Below are positions 1 through 8,240 of a stretch of DNA of 64,000 nt, piece by piece. The notes under the pieces were generated by a model. That model did not search any database, was not told the origin of the DNA, and saw nothing but the letters and a program-made list of their open reading frames with translations. Origin of the DNA: Clostridium algidicarnis DSM 15099 (GTDB lineage Bacteria; Bacillota; Clostridia; Clostridiales; Clostridiaceae); assembly GCF_002934235.1 (NCBI RefSeq), contig NZ_PTIS01000002.1, forward strand, positions 1 to 64,000, written 5' to 3'. Within the stretch, counting starts at the first letter, position 1; each line of letters starts with the position of its first letter. The position numbers and the translations under genes are program-made.

Positions 1-758
1 CCGTGGATTTCCCAAAGCGCACGTGCGGTATGGCGTGTAGATAGTCCTAAATTAACGTTGTATGTTAGGCAAAGTCCCATTACATGAGAAGAAAAGTTTC
101 TGAATTTGAGGCTAGTGGCACCTTTAGGCATAGAAGATAAATCAACGTCAAAATAATTAGTAGTAAACTCGCGGTAAATGTAATGGAGCTTGAATTTGTG
201 CTTATCGTTCTTGTATTCTTCTAGATCTTTCAATGAAAGTTTTGCAAGGGAGTTTAGGTAGAAATCACATTTTTTATTAACACATTTATGGACATAAAAG
301 TTCTTGCGGTCTTTCTTTTTGCTTAGAGCATGTCCGCAGTAAGGACAAATGAAGAGTGCGGTCTTGAAGTCAACTTTGTTTTTACTAAAATGCAAATCAC
401 AAACCTTGCAGCAAAGCTGCCCGCGTCCACCTGCGTTATCGTAGATGTAGTTGTGCGGAGCACCACAACGAGGGCAGACAGTATCAGGTGCTACTGGATT
501 CTTTCCACGAGGATTTACTGGCTTTTTATCTTTACCATTAGCAAGTTTGTATTCATTTAAAAGTTGATTGTAATCAAGATGTTCGAAGGTCTTAATAATG
601 GGTAATTTATCTACAGTAAGTTTTTTGTATTTAGGGCTTGTCATATCATATTTTGGAGCCTTTAAAGGTATGTTTTTCGCAATGAAAATAAGTAATTCAT
701 TTATTTGTGAAAGTAATAGTTGATTATATGTAACTAATATTGATATAATTGTACTCAC
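1..758 (-). CDS. Transposase, DDE type, N-terminal 252 residues (runs off left edge)
   Basis: Reading the minus strand from GTG at 758 gives an open frame to the left edge with no stop, so the gene is cut by the window. A GGAAGG ribosome site lies just upstream of the GTG. The protein has two zinc-ribbon-like Cys clusters: CPRCGAP with a later CCKVC around residues 94-120, then CPYCGHA with CVNKKC around residues 138-160. A helix-turn-helix-like stretch (LGLSTRHTARALWEIHG) ends the visible part. This layout of zinc ribbons followed by an HTH is typical of the DNA-binding half of DDE transposases; the catalytic DDE domain would lie outside the window. The IS family was not resolved. The gene is visibly richer in G and C than the pilus genes beside it, which fits acquisition by transfer. 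Its 5' end points at the pilus operon. Confidence 0.75.
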   Translation of the reverse strand, partial: MSTIISILVTYNQLLLSQINELLIFIAKNIPLKAPKYDMTSPKYKKLTVDKLPIIKTFEHLDYNQLLNEYKLANGKDKKPVNPRGKNPVAPDTVCPRCGAPHNYIYDNAGGRGQLCCKVCDLHFSKNKVDFKTALFICPYCGHALSKKKDRKNFYVHKCVNKKCDFYLNSLAKLSLKDLEEYKNDKHKFKLHYIYREFTTNYFDVDLSSMPKGATSLKFRNFSSHVMGLCLTYNVNLGLSTRHTARALWEIH

Positions 759-833
759 AATGACACCTTCCTTTTTGGAGATTTTTGTTGGGGTAGATTA
801 CAACAATTATATCAGAAAAGAGGGGGTCATTGT
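758..833. repeat. Imperfect inverted repeat at the IS end
   Basis: CAATGACACCTTCC at 758-771 is mirrored by a GGGGGTCATTG-ending stretch at about 822-832, so the two arms face each other across the transposase 5' untranslated region. The right arm may mark the end of the insertion sequence, because pilin-operon DNA begins soon after it. The other IS end is outside the window, so neither true terminal repeats nor a target duplication can be confirmed. Confidence 0.35.
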
Positions 834-895
834 TTTTTTAGGTTTAAAATAGAACAAACCCTTGCAATAGCAAGGATTGAAATAAATAAAACAAC

Positions 896-913
896 GATAG
901 TGTTAACACTATC
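896..913. promoter_or_regulatory. Perfect 18-bp palindrome ahead of the pilin ribosome site
   Basis: GATAGTGTTAACACTATC is a perfect palindrome ending about 10 nt before the GGAGGGG ribosome site (923-929) of the pilin gene. It could be a regulator operator, or in RNA a hairpin at the 5' end of the pilin transcript that stabilises it or modulates ribosome access. A smaller hairpin (CCTTGCAATAGCAAGG) sits at 860-875. No consensus promoter was recognised between the IS end and the pilin. Confidence 0.5.
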
Positions 914-936
914 TATTATATTGGAGGGGTTTTAAA

Positions 937-1362
937 ATGAAAGAATTATTAACAAAAGAAAGAAAAAAGAAAAAAGGGTTTACACTAATCGAACTTATCA
1001 TAGTCTTAGCAATAGTAGCCATCATAGCAGCTATAGCAATACCAAACTTTACAAAGGTAAGAACAGAGTCAAAAAGTAAAGCAGATATACAAAGTGCAGA
1101 AACTATAAGAAGAATAACACTAACTCTTTTAGCAGAAGACAAAGTTTTACCAGGAGATAGCATTGCAATGACTTTTGATACTGACAAGAAAATAACCGCA
1201 GCGACAAAGACTCCAGCTACACCTACAGGAAGTGCTGACAGTGCTAAATTACTAGAGTACTTCAAGGAAGTTAAAGCTCCTCAACAAGATGGGAAAACTG
1301 GATATACTGTGGGTATATCAGCCACTGGAGAAGTAACAGTTACGACTACACCTAAACCATAA
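937..1362 (+). CDS. pilA: Type IV major pilin (prepilin)
   Basis: This 141-residue protein has a classic class III prepilin signal: a short basic leader, cleavage after Gly in KKGFTLIEL (Gly14/Phe15), Glu5 of the mature protein, and a hydrophobic helix ending near IPNF (residues 15-39). The globular part is small, rich in Thr, Lys and Ala, and has no Cys pair. PilD-type prepilin peptidase would cleave and N-methylate it, and it would polymerise into the pilus fibre. It has a strong ribosome site (GGAGGGG). It is the first gene of the pilus set and is separated from pilM by about 390 bp holding a structured element, so it may be transcribed at a higher level than the assembly genes. No pilB, pilC, pilD or pilT is in the window. 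Confidence 0.93.
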   Translation: MKELLTKERKKKKGFTLIELIIVLAIVAIIAAIAIPNFTKVRTESKSKADIQSAETIRRITLTLLAEDKVLPGDSIAMTFDTDKKITAATKTPATPTGSADSAKLLEYFKEVKAPQQDGKTGYTVGISATGEVTVTTTPKP

Positions 1363-1391
1363 GAATAATATTATCAAAACCCCAAATTTCA

Positions 1392-1424
1392 AAGTGTAAA
1401 GTTAATCTTTAACTTTACACTTTA
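1392..1424 (+). terminator. Hairpin after pilin, weak terminator candidate
   Basis: A 13-bp stem (AAGTGTAAAGTTA with TAACTTTACACTT) closes a short loop just after the pilin stop. Only three to five T residues follow, so it may act as a partial terminator or as a 3' stabiliser of an abundant pilin mRNA, rather than as a full stop. Confidence 0.55.
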
Positions 1425-1429
1425 CCTAT

Positions 1430-1690
1430 CAAGTGATTCTTAGACTCAGGTGGAGTTTGCTTATAAGGAATACATATCTCCATCTGAGTGTTAGAAGAAC
1501 TTATCCAGGGGCGTAGCAGCCGTCATCCCCCACCTTGAAGAGTAGAGGGGTGTTACGGATGGTAGCCATCGGATAAAAACTTAACACAGTAAAGTGCAGA
1601 GTTTAGATATCAAACAGGAGAAGGTTTTTAAAAGATGTAATTTAAAAATAACTTAACTTTGATTTTTAATCTGTGCACTTTTTAAGTTAG
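1430..1690 (+). ncRNA. Candidate structured RNA between pilin and pilM
   Basis: The stretch contains no plausible gene but dense pairing. ACTCAGGTGGAG (about 1444-1455) pairs with CTCCATCTGAGT (about 1487-1498) as a 12-bp stem with one G-U. TTATCC (about 1510-1515) pairs with GGATAA (about 1570-1576), enclosing a GGGG/CCCC helix, a CACC/GGGTG helix and an ATGG-TAG-CCAT hairpin. AAAGTGCAGA (1591-1600) can pair with TCTGTGCACTTT (1670-1681), which is followed by T residues and could be a terminator. The region is richer in G and C than its surroundings, as expected of a folded RNA. It does not match the c-di-GMP-I or -II, cobalamin or glycine riboswitch patterns I know. It could be a cis leader of the pilM operon or a free small RNA. 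I could not assign a family; the Rfam raiA motif is one to test. Confidence 0.6.
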
Positions 1691-1754
1691 GCTACAGGAT
1701 ACAAGTGGTAAGTAAAAAGGTGACTAAGTAAAAAGTAAAAAAGGGGTGGTATAT

Positions 1755-2936
1755 TTGTCTAATGAATCTATTAAAGGCCCGGATTTAGGAAGGTTAAAAA
1801 ACCTCTTAAATATGGATATAAAGAGTTTAGGTAAAGTTAGGTCTAATAATAAAGATATAGAAGGTTTCTTTAAAAGGGGAGTTTTATCAAAGAAGCTTGT
1901 TTGTTTTGATATAGGGAGTAATAGCATTAAGGTAGTTGTAGGTAAGAAAAAGAAGGACAAGGTAATAATATATGATGCTTTTTCATTCCCTACACCAGAG
2001 GGAGCATTAGCTGATGGTAAGATATTAAATGATTTTGAGATTTCAAGACTTATAAAGGAAAATATAGGTTTACACAATGTTAAGACTACTGATTCTGTAT
2101 GTACTACTAATAGTACCACTGTAATTAATAGAGAAATAGTTGTACCTAAGGCTAGGGGTGAGGAAATGGATACCCTAGTAAACTTTGAAATACAGCAATA
2201 TCTTCCTATAAATATGGATAATTACACTGTTCAATATAATATATTAGGAGAATTTACTGAGGAAAATGTAGAAAGATGTAGTGTTTTAGTAATAACCTAT
2301 CCTAATACTATGGCAAAGGAATATTTTAACCTTCTTAAGGTCAGTAGTTTAAAGCCTTATGCCTTAGATGTAACTTTTAATTCAATAAACAAGTTATATA
2401 ATAGTGCAACCCATATAAATAATGAGTATATAGAAAAAACTTCTACAGTAGCTTTTATGGATATGGGTAGTGAAAATATTGATATTCATATATACAAGGG
2501 TAGAAAACTAGAATTTACAAGAGCTATAAGATCTGCAGGTGGAGACCTTGATGGCAAAATTGCTAGAAGATATGATGTGACTTTAAAGGAAGCAGAAAAG
2601 AGAAAGATTAAGGAGTCTAACCTTTTAAGTGATAATAGCAGTGAAGAAATCAATGAGTTTAATTTATTTATAAAAGAAGAGGTACAACAGTGGGCCGAAG
2701 AAATACAAAAGATAATTAAGTTTTATAAAAACAAAAGAGTTGGAAATAAAATAGATAAGATCTATATATTTGGAGGTTCATCTAGGATAAAGGGTATGGA
2801 CACTTACCTTGAAGAGATGCTAGGTTTAACTACTAAATATATAAAGGATATGAATAATATTGAAATAGAAAATGGTACAGCCTTTCAGGATTTAGATATA
2901 TATTTAAATGCTTTAGGTTCCATAATAAGACTTTAG
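1755..2936 (+). CDS. pilM: Type IV pilus assembly protein PilM (actin-like)
   Basis: PilM is a cytoplasmic, FtsA/actin-like protein that docks on the N-terminal tail of PilN and links the pilus motor to the inner platform. The nucleotide-binding signature FDIGSNSIKVVV lies near residue 50, and a second glycine-rich loop (IFGGSSRIKG) lies near the C-terminus. The length of 393 residues is a little longer than the usual 350 because of an N-terminal extension of about 45 residues. A GTG at 1746 is possible, but TTG at 1755 is preferred because AAGGGGTGG (1741-1749) would be its ribosome site. It is followed closely by pilN (11 nt gap), consistent with one operon. Confidence 0.88.
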   Translation: MSNESIKGPDLGRLKNLLNMDIKSLGKVRSNNKDIEGFFKRGVLSKKLVCFDIGSNSIKVVVGKKKKDKVIIYDAFSFPTPEGALADGKILNDFEISRLIKENIGLHNVKTTDSVCTTNSTTVINREIVVPKARGEEMDTLVNFEIQQYLPINMDNYTVQYNILGEFTEENVERCSVLVITYPNTMAKEYFNLLKVSSLKPYALDVTFNSINKLYNSATHINNEYIEKTSTVAFMDMGSENIDIHIYKGRKLEFTRAIRSAGGDLDGKIARRYDVTLKEAEKRKIKESNLLSDNSSEEINEFNLFIKEEVQQWAEEIQKIIKFYKNKRVGNKIDKIYIFGGSSRIKGMDTYLEEMLGLTTKYIKDMNNIEIENGTAFQDLDIYLNALGSIIRL

Positions 2937-2947
2937 GTGGTGAAATA

Positions 2948-3523
2948 ATGAAGGATTTTAACTTTTTCTTACCCTATTTGGATAACAAAAAGGGAAAAGA
3001 CAATAAAAGGGTACATGCTATGACTGCATTGTCTATACTAGGAATACTGGTGGTAGGTAGCCTTATTTATAATACTGCATATACCTTTAAATTAAAATAT
3101 GATATAAAAAGTCTCCAAAATACATATAATTCCTCAGAAAATCAAGAAAAGTTAAAGGAAGCTGAAGCACTATCACGAAAGTATGAGATTTTAGATAAAT
3201 ATTATGAAAATGTAGAGCTTCTATATAATTCTTTAGAAACTAAAGAAATTGTAAATAGTAAGTTAATGTTTGATATTTCTAAATCCATACCTAAAGAAGT
3301 TTCTTTTAAAACTATGTCAATAGATTCTGCTGGAATTCAAATTCAAGGGTTATCAGAAAATAGAGTTGCTATAGGCGAGTTAGAACATAATCTTAAGAAT
3401 ATATCATCTATTTTAGATGTCCATGTTAATAATATAAATTCCGATACAAGCTCCACTACTGGAGGTAATAGTTTTTCACTAAAATGTACATTAAAGGGTG
3501 TTGATAAAAATGAAGATAAGTAA
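2948..3523 (+). CDS. pilN: Type IV pilus assembly protein PilN-like
   Basis: This is a small bitopic protein of 191 residues. The N-terminus carries NFFLPY (residues 5-10), close to the NLLPY-type tail by which PilN binds PilM. One membrane helix follows (about 24-45), then a coiled coil (about 50-95) and a compact alpha/beta C-terminal domain of the PilN/PilO ferredoxin-like type. It sits between pilM and pilO, the standard order, and its end overlaps the pilO start by 14 nt, which suggests translational coupling. Assignment rests on topology, tail motif and position more than on residue identity. Confidence 0.8.
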   Translation: MKDFNFFLPYLDNKKGKDNKRVHAMTALSILGILVVGSLIYNTAYTFKLKYDIKSLQNTYNSSENQEKLKEAEALSRKYEILDKYYENVELLYNSLETKEIVNSKLMFDISKSIPKEVSFKTMSIDSAGIQIQGLSENRVAIGELEHNLKNISSILDVHVNNINSDTSSTTGGNSFSLKCTLKGVDKNEDK

Positions 3524-4736
3524 TAGAGAAAAAATATTATTAGGAGTTCTTTTGTGTTTAATAATTTTATTTTCTTATCAAAAGTTTATATACTCAAATC
3601 AAAGAGCAAAAATAGAAACCTTAAAGGCAGAAAAAAACGATTATCTAGACAAGGTAAATAAACTTGATATTTTGGTTGAAAATATGCCTAAAAAAGAAGC
3701 TGATACTAAAATATTAAATGCAAAGATACAGGATAAGAGCTTGAAATTATATCCAAAAATTATTCAAGAAAAGATAATAATAGAGTTAGATACGCTTATG
3801 AATGACTCTAAGATTATAGGAAGTATAAACTTTTCAGAAATAACTAATCAACCAATTGAAATGAAGGTAGATGAAAAAGAGAAAGAAAAGATTAGTAGTG
3901 ATATGAGCAACTTATCTGATGAATACAATACCTTAGAAGGAATTAAAAAAGAGGAAAAAAAGGAAGATGTAAAATCAGAAAGCAAAAAGTTATCAACTGA
4001 ACCTATTGAAGAGCTTAAGGTAACACTTAGCTTTAGTGGTAAATATGAAGAGGTTATGAGCTTTATAAAAAGCCTTGAAGCTTATAGCAAAAAGGTTGCA
4101 GTAACTACTATAAATTTAAGTCAAAGTAATATAGAAAATATAAATGGTACAGCTTCTTTAGAGTTTTTTGCTATACCTAAGTTAGGATTAGAAGATGCAG
4201 AGTACCTAAGATGGGATCTTAACAATGAATATGGTAAAACTAATATATTTGACAGTAGTTTAAATGTTGATTTAGCTAAAACTGTGGAAGATATAAATAT
4301 AGGAAAAGAAGAGTCTTTTGATTTTGTAGCATCCTTAAAGCCTATAAATTCTGACTTACCTACTATGATGTTTGGAAAGTCTAAGGATTCTGATAGAAAA
4401 ACTTATGTGTATGCTGATAATCACGAGGAAGAAAATCTAGAAATTTATTTAACTAAGTCAGGGGACAAATACTATTATAAATATAAGACTTCTAAAAATT
4501 CTTACCCTTCAGATTTTAATGGAGAAGGCATAGAGTTTAATCCGAGCTTAGGAAATATAAATATAAAGATATTTTCAAGCAAAAGAACAGGAGAATCAGA
4601 TTTATCAGGTGCAAATATAAAGATATTCAATAAAAGTGGGCTAAATGTATTAGTAAATATTGAAGGGGAAGATAGCCTAAGACCTAGGGTTAAAGTATCA
4701 AGTGAAGGTGGAAATGTAGATATTAAAAAGAATTAA
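3510..4736 (+). CDS. pilO: Type IV pilus assembly protein PilO-like, long form
   Basis: One N-terminal membrane helix (about 8-25) is followed by a coiled coil (about 28-60) and a PilO-like domain, the expected partner of PilN in the inner-membrane alignment complex. ATG 3510 is chosen over upstream GTG/TTG because AAGGGTG (3494-3500) is well spaced for it. At 408 residues it is about twice the length of typical PilO. A charged Lys/Glu linker lies near 125-160, and an added C-terminal region (about 235-408) with strand-rich sequence follows the usual domain. That extra module may be an extracytoplasmic domain peculiar to clostridial pili. The PilO call is inferred from order and topology. Confidence 0.72.
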   Translation: MKISNREKILLGVLLCLIILFSYQKFIYSNQRAKIETLKAEKNDYLDKVNKLDILVENMPKKEADTKILNAKIQDKSLKLYPKIIQEKIIIELDTLMNDSKIIGSINFSEITNQPIEMKVDEKEKEKISSDMSNLSDEYNTLEGIKKEEKKEDVKSESKKLSTEPIEELKVTLSFSGKYEEVMSFIKSLEAYSKKVAVTTINLSQSNIENINGTASLEFFAIPKLGLEDAEYLRWDLNNEYGKTNIFDSSLNVDLAKTVEDINIGKEESFDFVASLKPINSDLPTMMFGKSKDSDRKTYVYADNHEEENLEIYLTKSGDKYYYKYKTSKNSYPSDFNGEGIEFNPSLGNINIKIFSSKRTGESDLSGANIKIFNKSGLNVLVNIEGEDSLRPRVKVSSEGGNVDIKKN

Positions 4737-4748
4737 GGGGGATCTAAT

Positions 4749-5564
4749 ATGAAAGATTATAAGGCTAAAAAAGCCATGACTTTAATAGAAGTCCTTATAA
4801 GTCTTGCTATATTATCAATTATTATGATACCAATCTTCACTATGTCTATAAGTGCTGTTAAGATAAATAAGCAGGCAGAAGTAAAACAAAAGGCCATGCT
4901 TTTAGCCCAGCAAGTTACTGAAAGAATAAAGGCAGTACCAGAAGAAAGTTTTTATGAAATAGACAGCTTTTTTAAAGAGGATGATATAAAGATCAGTAAA
5001 GAGGATGAAGTTGATAAAATTGAAACCTTCTTAGTATCAGGGAACATAGAAGGATACAAGGTAGAGGGATGTATAGAGCCAGATAGTAACTATAAGGTCC
5101 TAGAATCTACAGAAAGTAAGGAAATAAAGGTGGATACATCTATATTTATAGAAGATCCAAATAATATAAAGATAGATAAGGATATATTAGAGGGAAATTC
5201 AAAGGATATAAATTTATCTGTTGAGGGTTCAAAGATAATTATAAAGTATGATGGTAAAACTAAGACTAAGGACTTGAATATGAATTCTTTAGCTTTATAT
5301 CTTGGTAGAGATATAAAAGAAACATATACTATAAATGTTTCAAATAAGACAATGGATCCATTTAAGGTTTATTGTTACAAGGATAAGGATACAAAAGGTG
5401 AATATAAAATAAATAATATTGAAGGAACTGTAGCTCACTACGACAATATGATTATTTCAAAGGATATAAATCAAGGGAAAAGCAGAATTTATAAGATATA
5501 TATTAAGGTGTCAAAGGGCAAAAGTAGTTATGATATAGCTACCTATAAGGTTATAGAAAAATAA
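4749..5564 (+). CDS. Minor pilin/pseudopilin with prepilin signal
   Basis: The 271-residue product starts with a basic leader and the motif KKAMTLIEVLISLAILSI, so prepilin peptidase would cut between Ala10 and Met11. The usual residue before the cut is Gly; Ala is rarer but known to be tolerated. Glu5 of the mature form is kept, as is the hydrophobic assembly helix. The globular domain of about 230 residues is larger than in the major pilin and is rich in Asp, Lys and Ile. Its place after pilMNO and before a PilX-like protein suggests a PilV/GspI-type minor subunit that primes fibre assembly. A GGGGGATC ribosome site precedes the ATG. Confidence 0.82.
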   Translation: MKDYKAKKAMTLIEVLISLAILSIIMIPIFTMSISAVKINKQAEVKQKAMLLAQQVTERIKAVPEESFYEIDSFFKEDDIKISKEDEVDKIETFLVSGNIEGYKVEGCIEPDSNYKVLESTESKEIKVDTSIFIEDPNNIKIDKDILEGNSKDINLSVEGSKIIIKYDGKTKTKDLNMNSLALYLGRDIKETYTINVSNKTMDPFKVYCYKDKDTKGEYKINNIEGTVAHYDNMIISKDINQGKSRIYKIYIKVSKGKSSYDIATYKVIEK

Positions 5565-5577
5565 AGGAGGGATAAAT

Positions 5578-7671
5578 GTGAGTTTAAATAAAAAACAAGG
5601 TTCAGCTTTATTAAGTGTAATTATGGTTTTTGCCATACTTCTTACTATAGGCGGTGCAGTTATGTCCCTCGCTTTATCAGATTTTAAGCTTAGAATAAAT
5701 GAAAGTAAAAGAGTTCAAAATTTATATAATTCAGATTCAGGGTTAGATGAGGCTTATGGAATAATAGGAACCATAGTAGAAGATGGAATAATTAAGGGAA
5801 ACTCTGATGTTAAGATTTATTTAGACTATTTAAATGGCTATAAAGGGGAAAAAGGCTTACTAGAGATTGAAAGAGATAAGTTTAATAATAAAAAAGAATA
5901 TGATAAAAGTTATATAAATAGCGATGGAAGTGTAAATCAAAATTATATAGTAGAAAAACAAGGGGGAATTTTTAAAAACAGTTATAAGGAATATGTAGGT
6001 AAAAAGTTATTAAGTTATGTTGATACTGATGAAGGTTATATATTAAATAAGGACAATATTTCACCTAAGGTTAAAATTATTACACCTAGAGAGGAAATAA
6101 ACTTTAAAATAGATAAGGCTTTAGAAAAAGAATCATTAAATCTTAATTTACAGTCTAGTTTTAGTACCCTAATAAAAGAGGGTAATGAAACTAAAGAAAG
6201 CAATGTGAGGAAGGTAGCAGCTAAGTTTAAGCTTGGCGTACCAGATTACAATAATCCTTATTCTGTAGAAACTACTATGGTCACTGTACAAAAGAATAAT
6301 ATCTTAGAAAAAGCTATGGTGGCAGATAAAGATATTATAAATGCAGGTAAATTAGATGTAGAAGGATCTATTTATTCTTTATCTAATGGTACAAATGGTA
6401 AGGGTATAGAACTTAATGGCGTTAATTCTTATGTTAATATTTCAAAAGGTAATTTGGTATCCTTAGGAGATATTAGAATAAAAGCTCCTTATTCTACTAT
6501 AAGTGTTGGAGGGGATTCAAACGTTTATACAGGAAGCCTTGCAATAGATAATGAAGGCAATGGATCTATTATAGATGTTAAAGGACTAGTATATGCAAAT
6601 AATGATTTAGCTTTAGGAGGTACAAAGTCAAAAATCAATATAGAAAAAGGATTTTATGGTGTAAATGATATACCAAAGACTATGGAAGACAGCAAAAATG
6701 AGGCTAAGGCTGAAAAGAATTCTAGCAGCATTTTAGTTAATGCTAGCGACATTGGAAATGGTTCAGAAATAACAATAAAGAATGAGGCTATCCTTATGGG
6801 TACTGCATACCTTAAAACTAACCCCTATTATCAAACAGGAGAATCTGTGGGAGTAAAAGGAAACTATAGAGCCTATGCAAGTCCTCTAGAGAAGAATGGA
6901 AGCTTAAAAAAAGATAATATAGTATTTGAATATCAAAGCCCATTGCAACTAGCTACAAGATTTAAAAATAATTCGGAACTTAATTTTAACGATAAAAACA
7001 ATTATTTCATGGCATATATAGATGAATACAGTGGTAAAAATATGATTTTAAACGGAATAAGTCTACCTGAAAATACTATAAGTGTAGGTGCTAAGATTTC
7101 AAATGGTAAAGCTAAAAAAGGAGACTATACAGCAGATAATAATACTAGGATAAGTAAAGTTAAAAAAGAATATGAAAGTATTGCAAAGGAGATAACAAAG
7201 GTATCAGATTATATAGATTTTTCTAAAGTTGGGGAAGGTAAAAAAAATATAATAGATACAAATAGCGAAACGGAAGTATTTTATGTAAGTAGCAGCCTAA
7301 GACCTATAACAATTTCAAGTTCAAACATTGGAGCGAATAATATAAGATTAAAAGGTGGTAAAGGAAGCGGAATTATAATAACAAAGGGAGATATAGAAAT
7401 TAAAGGGGATATTGACTTTCAAGGATTAATTATAACAGATGGAAACATTACAATTAAAGATTCAGGAAATAAACATATTGTATATGATAGTAAAGATGTA
7501 AAATATAATGTAGCTAAAAATTATAATTACTTAAAGGGTATACTTAAAAATAATGATAATAATTATACAGAAAAAATTGAAGTGGATGCTTCTTATGTTA
7601 TAGATGAAAATATTAAAAATAATACAAGAGATAGTCTTGTAACTACAAGTAACTGGAAAATCATAAAATGA
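5578..7671 (+). CDS. PilX-like pilus protein with long beta-rich domain
   Basis: This 697-residue protein begins with SLNKKQGSALLSVIMVFAILL, a PilX/GspK-type N-terminus: a short basic leader, Gly before the mature Ser, and a hydrophobic helix with no Glu5. The next few hundred residues contain repeated Asn/Gly/Ile-rich strands (GKLDVEGSIYSLSNG, VNISKGNL, GSGIIITKGDIEIKGDIDF) that look like a right-handed beta-helix or bactofilin-like stack. GspK-type proteins cap the fibre tip and lack Glu5, which fits. It starts with GTG after AAAGGAGGG and is 13 nt from the previous gene. Its length, far above typical PilX, suggests an exposed tip component. The exact family was not recognised. Confidence 0.75.
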   Translation: MSLNKKQGSALLSVIMVFAILLTIGGAVMSLALSDFKLRINESKRVQNLYNSDSGLDEAYGIIGTIVEDGIIKGNSDVKIYLDYLNGYKGEKGLLEIERDKFNNKKEYDKSYINSDGSVNQNYIVEKQGGIFKNSYKEYVGKKLLSYVDTDEGYILNKDNISPKVKIITPREEINFKIDKALEKESLNLNLQSSFSTLIKEGNETKESNVRKVAAKFKLGVPDYNNPYSVETTMVTVQKNNILEKAMVADKDIINAGKLDVEGSIYSLSNGTNGKGIELNGVNSYVNISKGNLVSLGDIRIKAPYSTISVGGDSNVYTGSLAIDNEGNGSIIDVKGLVYANNDLALGGTKSKINIEKGFYGVNDIPKTMEDSKNEAKAEKNSSSILVNASDIGNGSEITIKNEAILMGTAYLKTNPYYQTGESVGVKGNYRAYASPLEKNGSLKKDNIVFEYQSPLQLATRFKNNSELNFNDKNNYFMAYIDEYSGKNMILNGISLPENTISVGAKISNGKAKKGDYTADNNTRISKVKKEYESIAKEITKVSDYIDFSKVGEGKKNIIDTNSETEVFYVSSSLRPITISSSNIGANNIRLKGGKGSGIIITKGDIEIKGDIDFQGLIITDGNITIKDSGNKHIVYDSKDVKYNVAKNYNYLKGILKNNDNNYTEKIEVDASYVIDENIKNNTRDSLVTTSNWKIIK

Positions 7672-7691
7672 TTTATAGGAGAAAATTTCAC

Positions 7692-8222
7692 ATGAATAGT
7701 AGAAAACATAAGGCATTTACATTGATAGAACTTATTGTAACCTTAGCTATATTTATAATAGTATTAAATGTATTATTTCCATTTTTCATTACTAGTTATA
7801 AAGGTTTTAATACAACAGAAATAAAATCTCATCTCCAATCAGAAGGGGAAAGCATAATGAGTTATTTTTCTAAAGATGCAATGGAAGCTAAAGAGATTTC
7901 TAATATAACAGATATTAATGACATTAATTCATTAAAAGAAACCCAAGTTTTATCTATGAAATCTATAGAGTTTGTTTCAGGAGATGGAGATATAAATGGC
8001 TATGAAATAAAAGATGGAGTAATAAGTCAATATAAAAAGGATAATAAAGACTCACCGAAAAAGATAGGTAAAGTGGTAGGTAAAGATGTAAAAGATGTTA
8101 ATATTTACACTGTAGATGGAAAAAACTTTTCAGAAACTAGTAGTGTAAGAATAAATATATTGATGAAAAATAAAGATGTAACCTATGAGATAAATAATAC
8201 TTTGTATTTTAGAAATAAGTAA
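7692..8222 (+). CDS. Minor pilin/pseudopilin (PilW/GspJ-like)
   Basis: ATG 7692 is preferred to 7668 because AGGAG at 7677-7681 is correctly placed for it. The 176-residue product has a basic leader and HKAFTLIELIVTLAIFIIV, with prepilin cleavage after Ala9 before Phe10, as in the other minor pilin of this operon. Glu5 is present and a globular domain of about 135 residues follows. The domain carries the GspJ/PilW-type pattern of a long helix, then strands (YEIKDGVISQYKKD, SSVRINILMKN). With the preceding two genes it probably forms the initiating tip complex on which the secreted vWA protein downstream could sit. Confidence 0.8.
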   Translation: MNSRKHKAFTLIELIVTLAIFIIVLNVLFPFFITSYKGFNTTEIKSHLQSEGESIMSYFSKDAMEAKEISNITDINDINSLKETQVLSMKSIEFVSGDGDINGYEIKDGVISQYKKDNKDSPKKIGKVVGKDVKDVNIYTVDGKNFSETSSVRINILMKNKDVTYEINNTLYFRNK

Positions 8223-8240
8223 AAGTTTGGAGGTGCAGAT

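Noticed and set aside
330-560. Rightward open frame of 76 codons in the IS region
   Set aside because: It is antisense to the transposase frame on the minus strand, which has zinc-ribbon motifs, a ribosome site and runs through the whole interval.
841-936. c-di-GMP riboswitch expected ahead of the pilin
   Set aside because: No GGGCAC or AGTAGTGCAACCG-type core is present; the only such aptamer found is at 29700.
909-1265. Leftward frame opposite the pilin gene
   Set aside because: Shadow of the pilin coding strand; hydrophobic only because it mirrors the pilin helix, and no ribosome site was seen.
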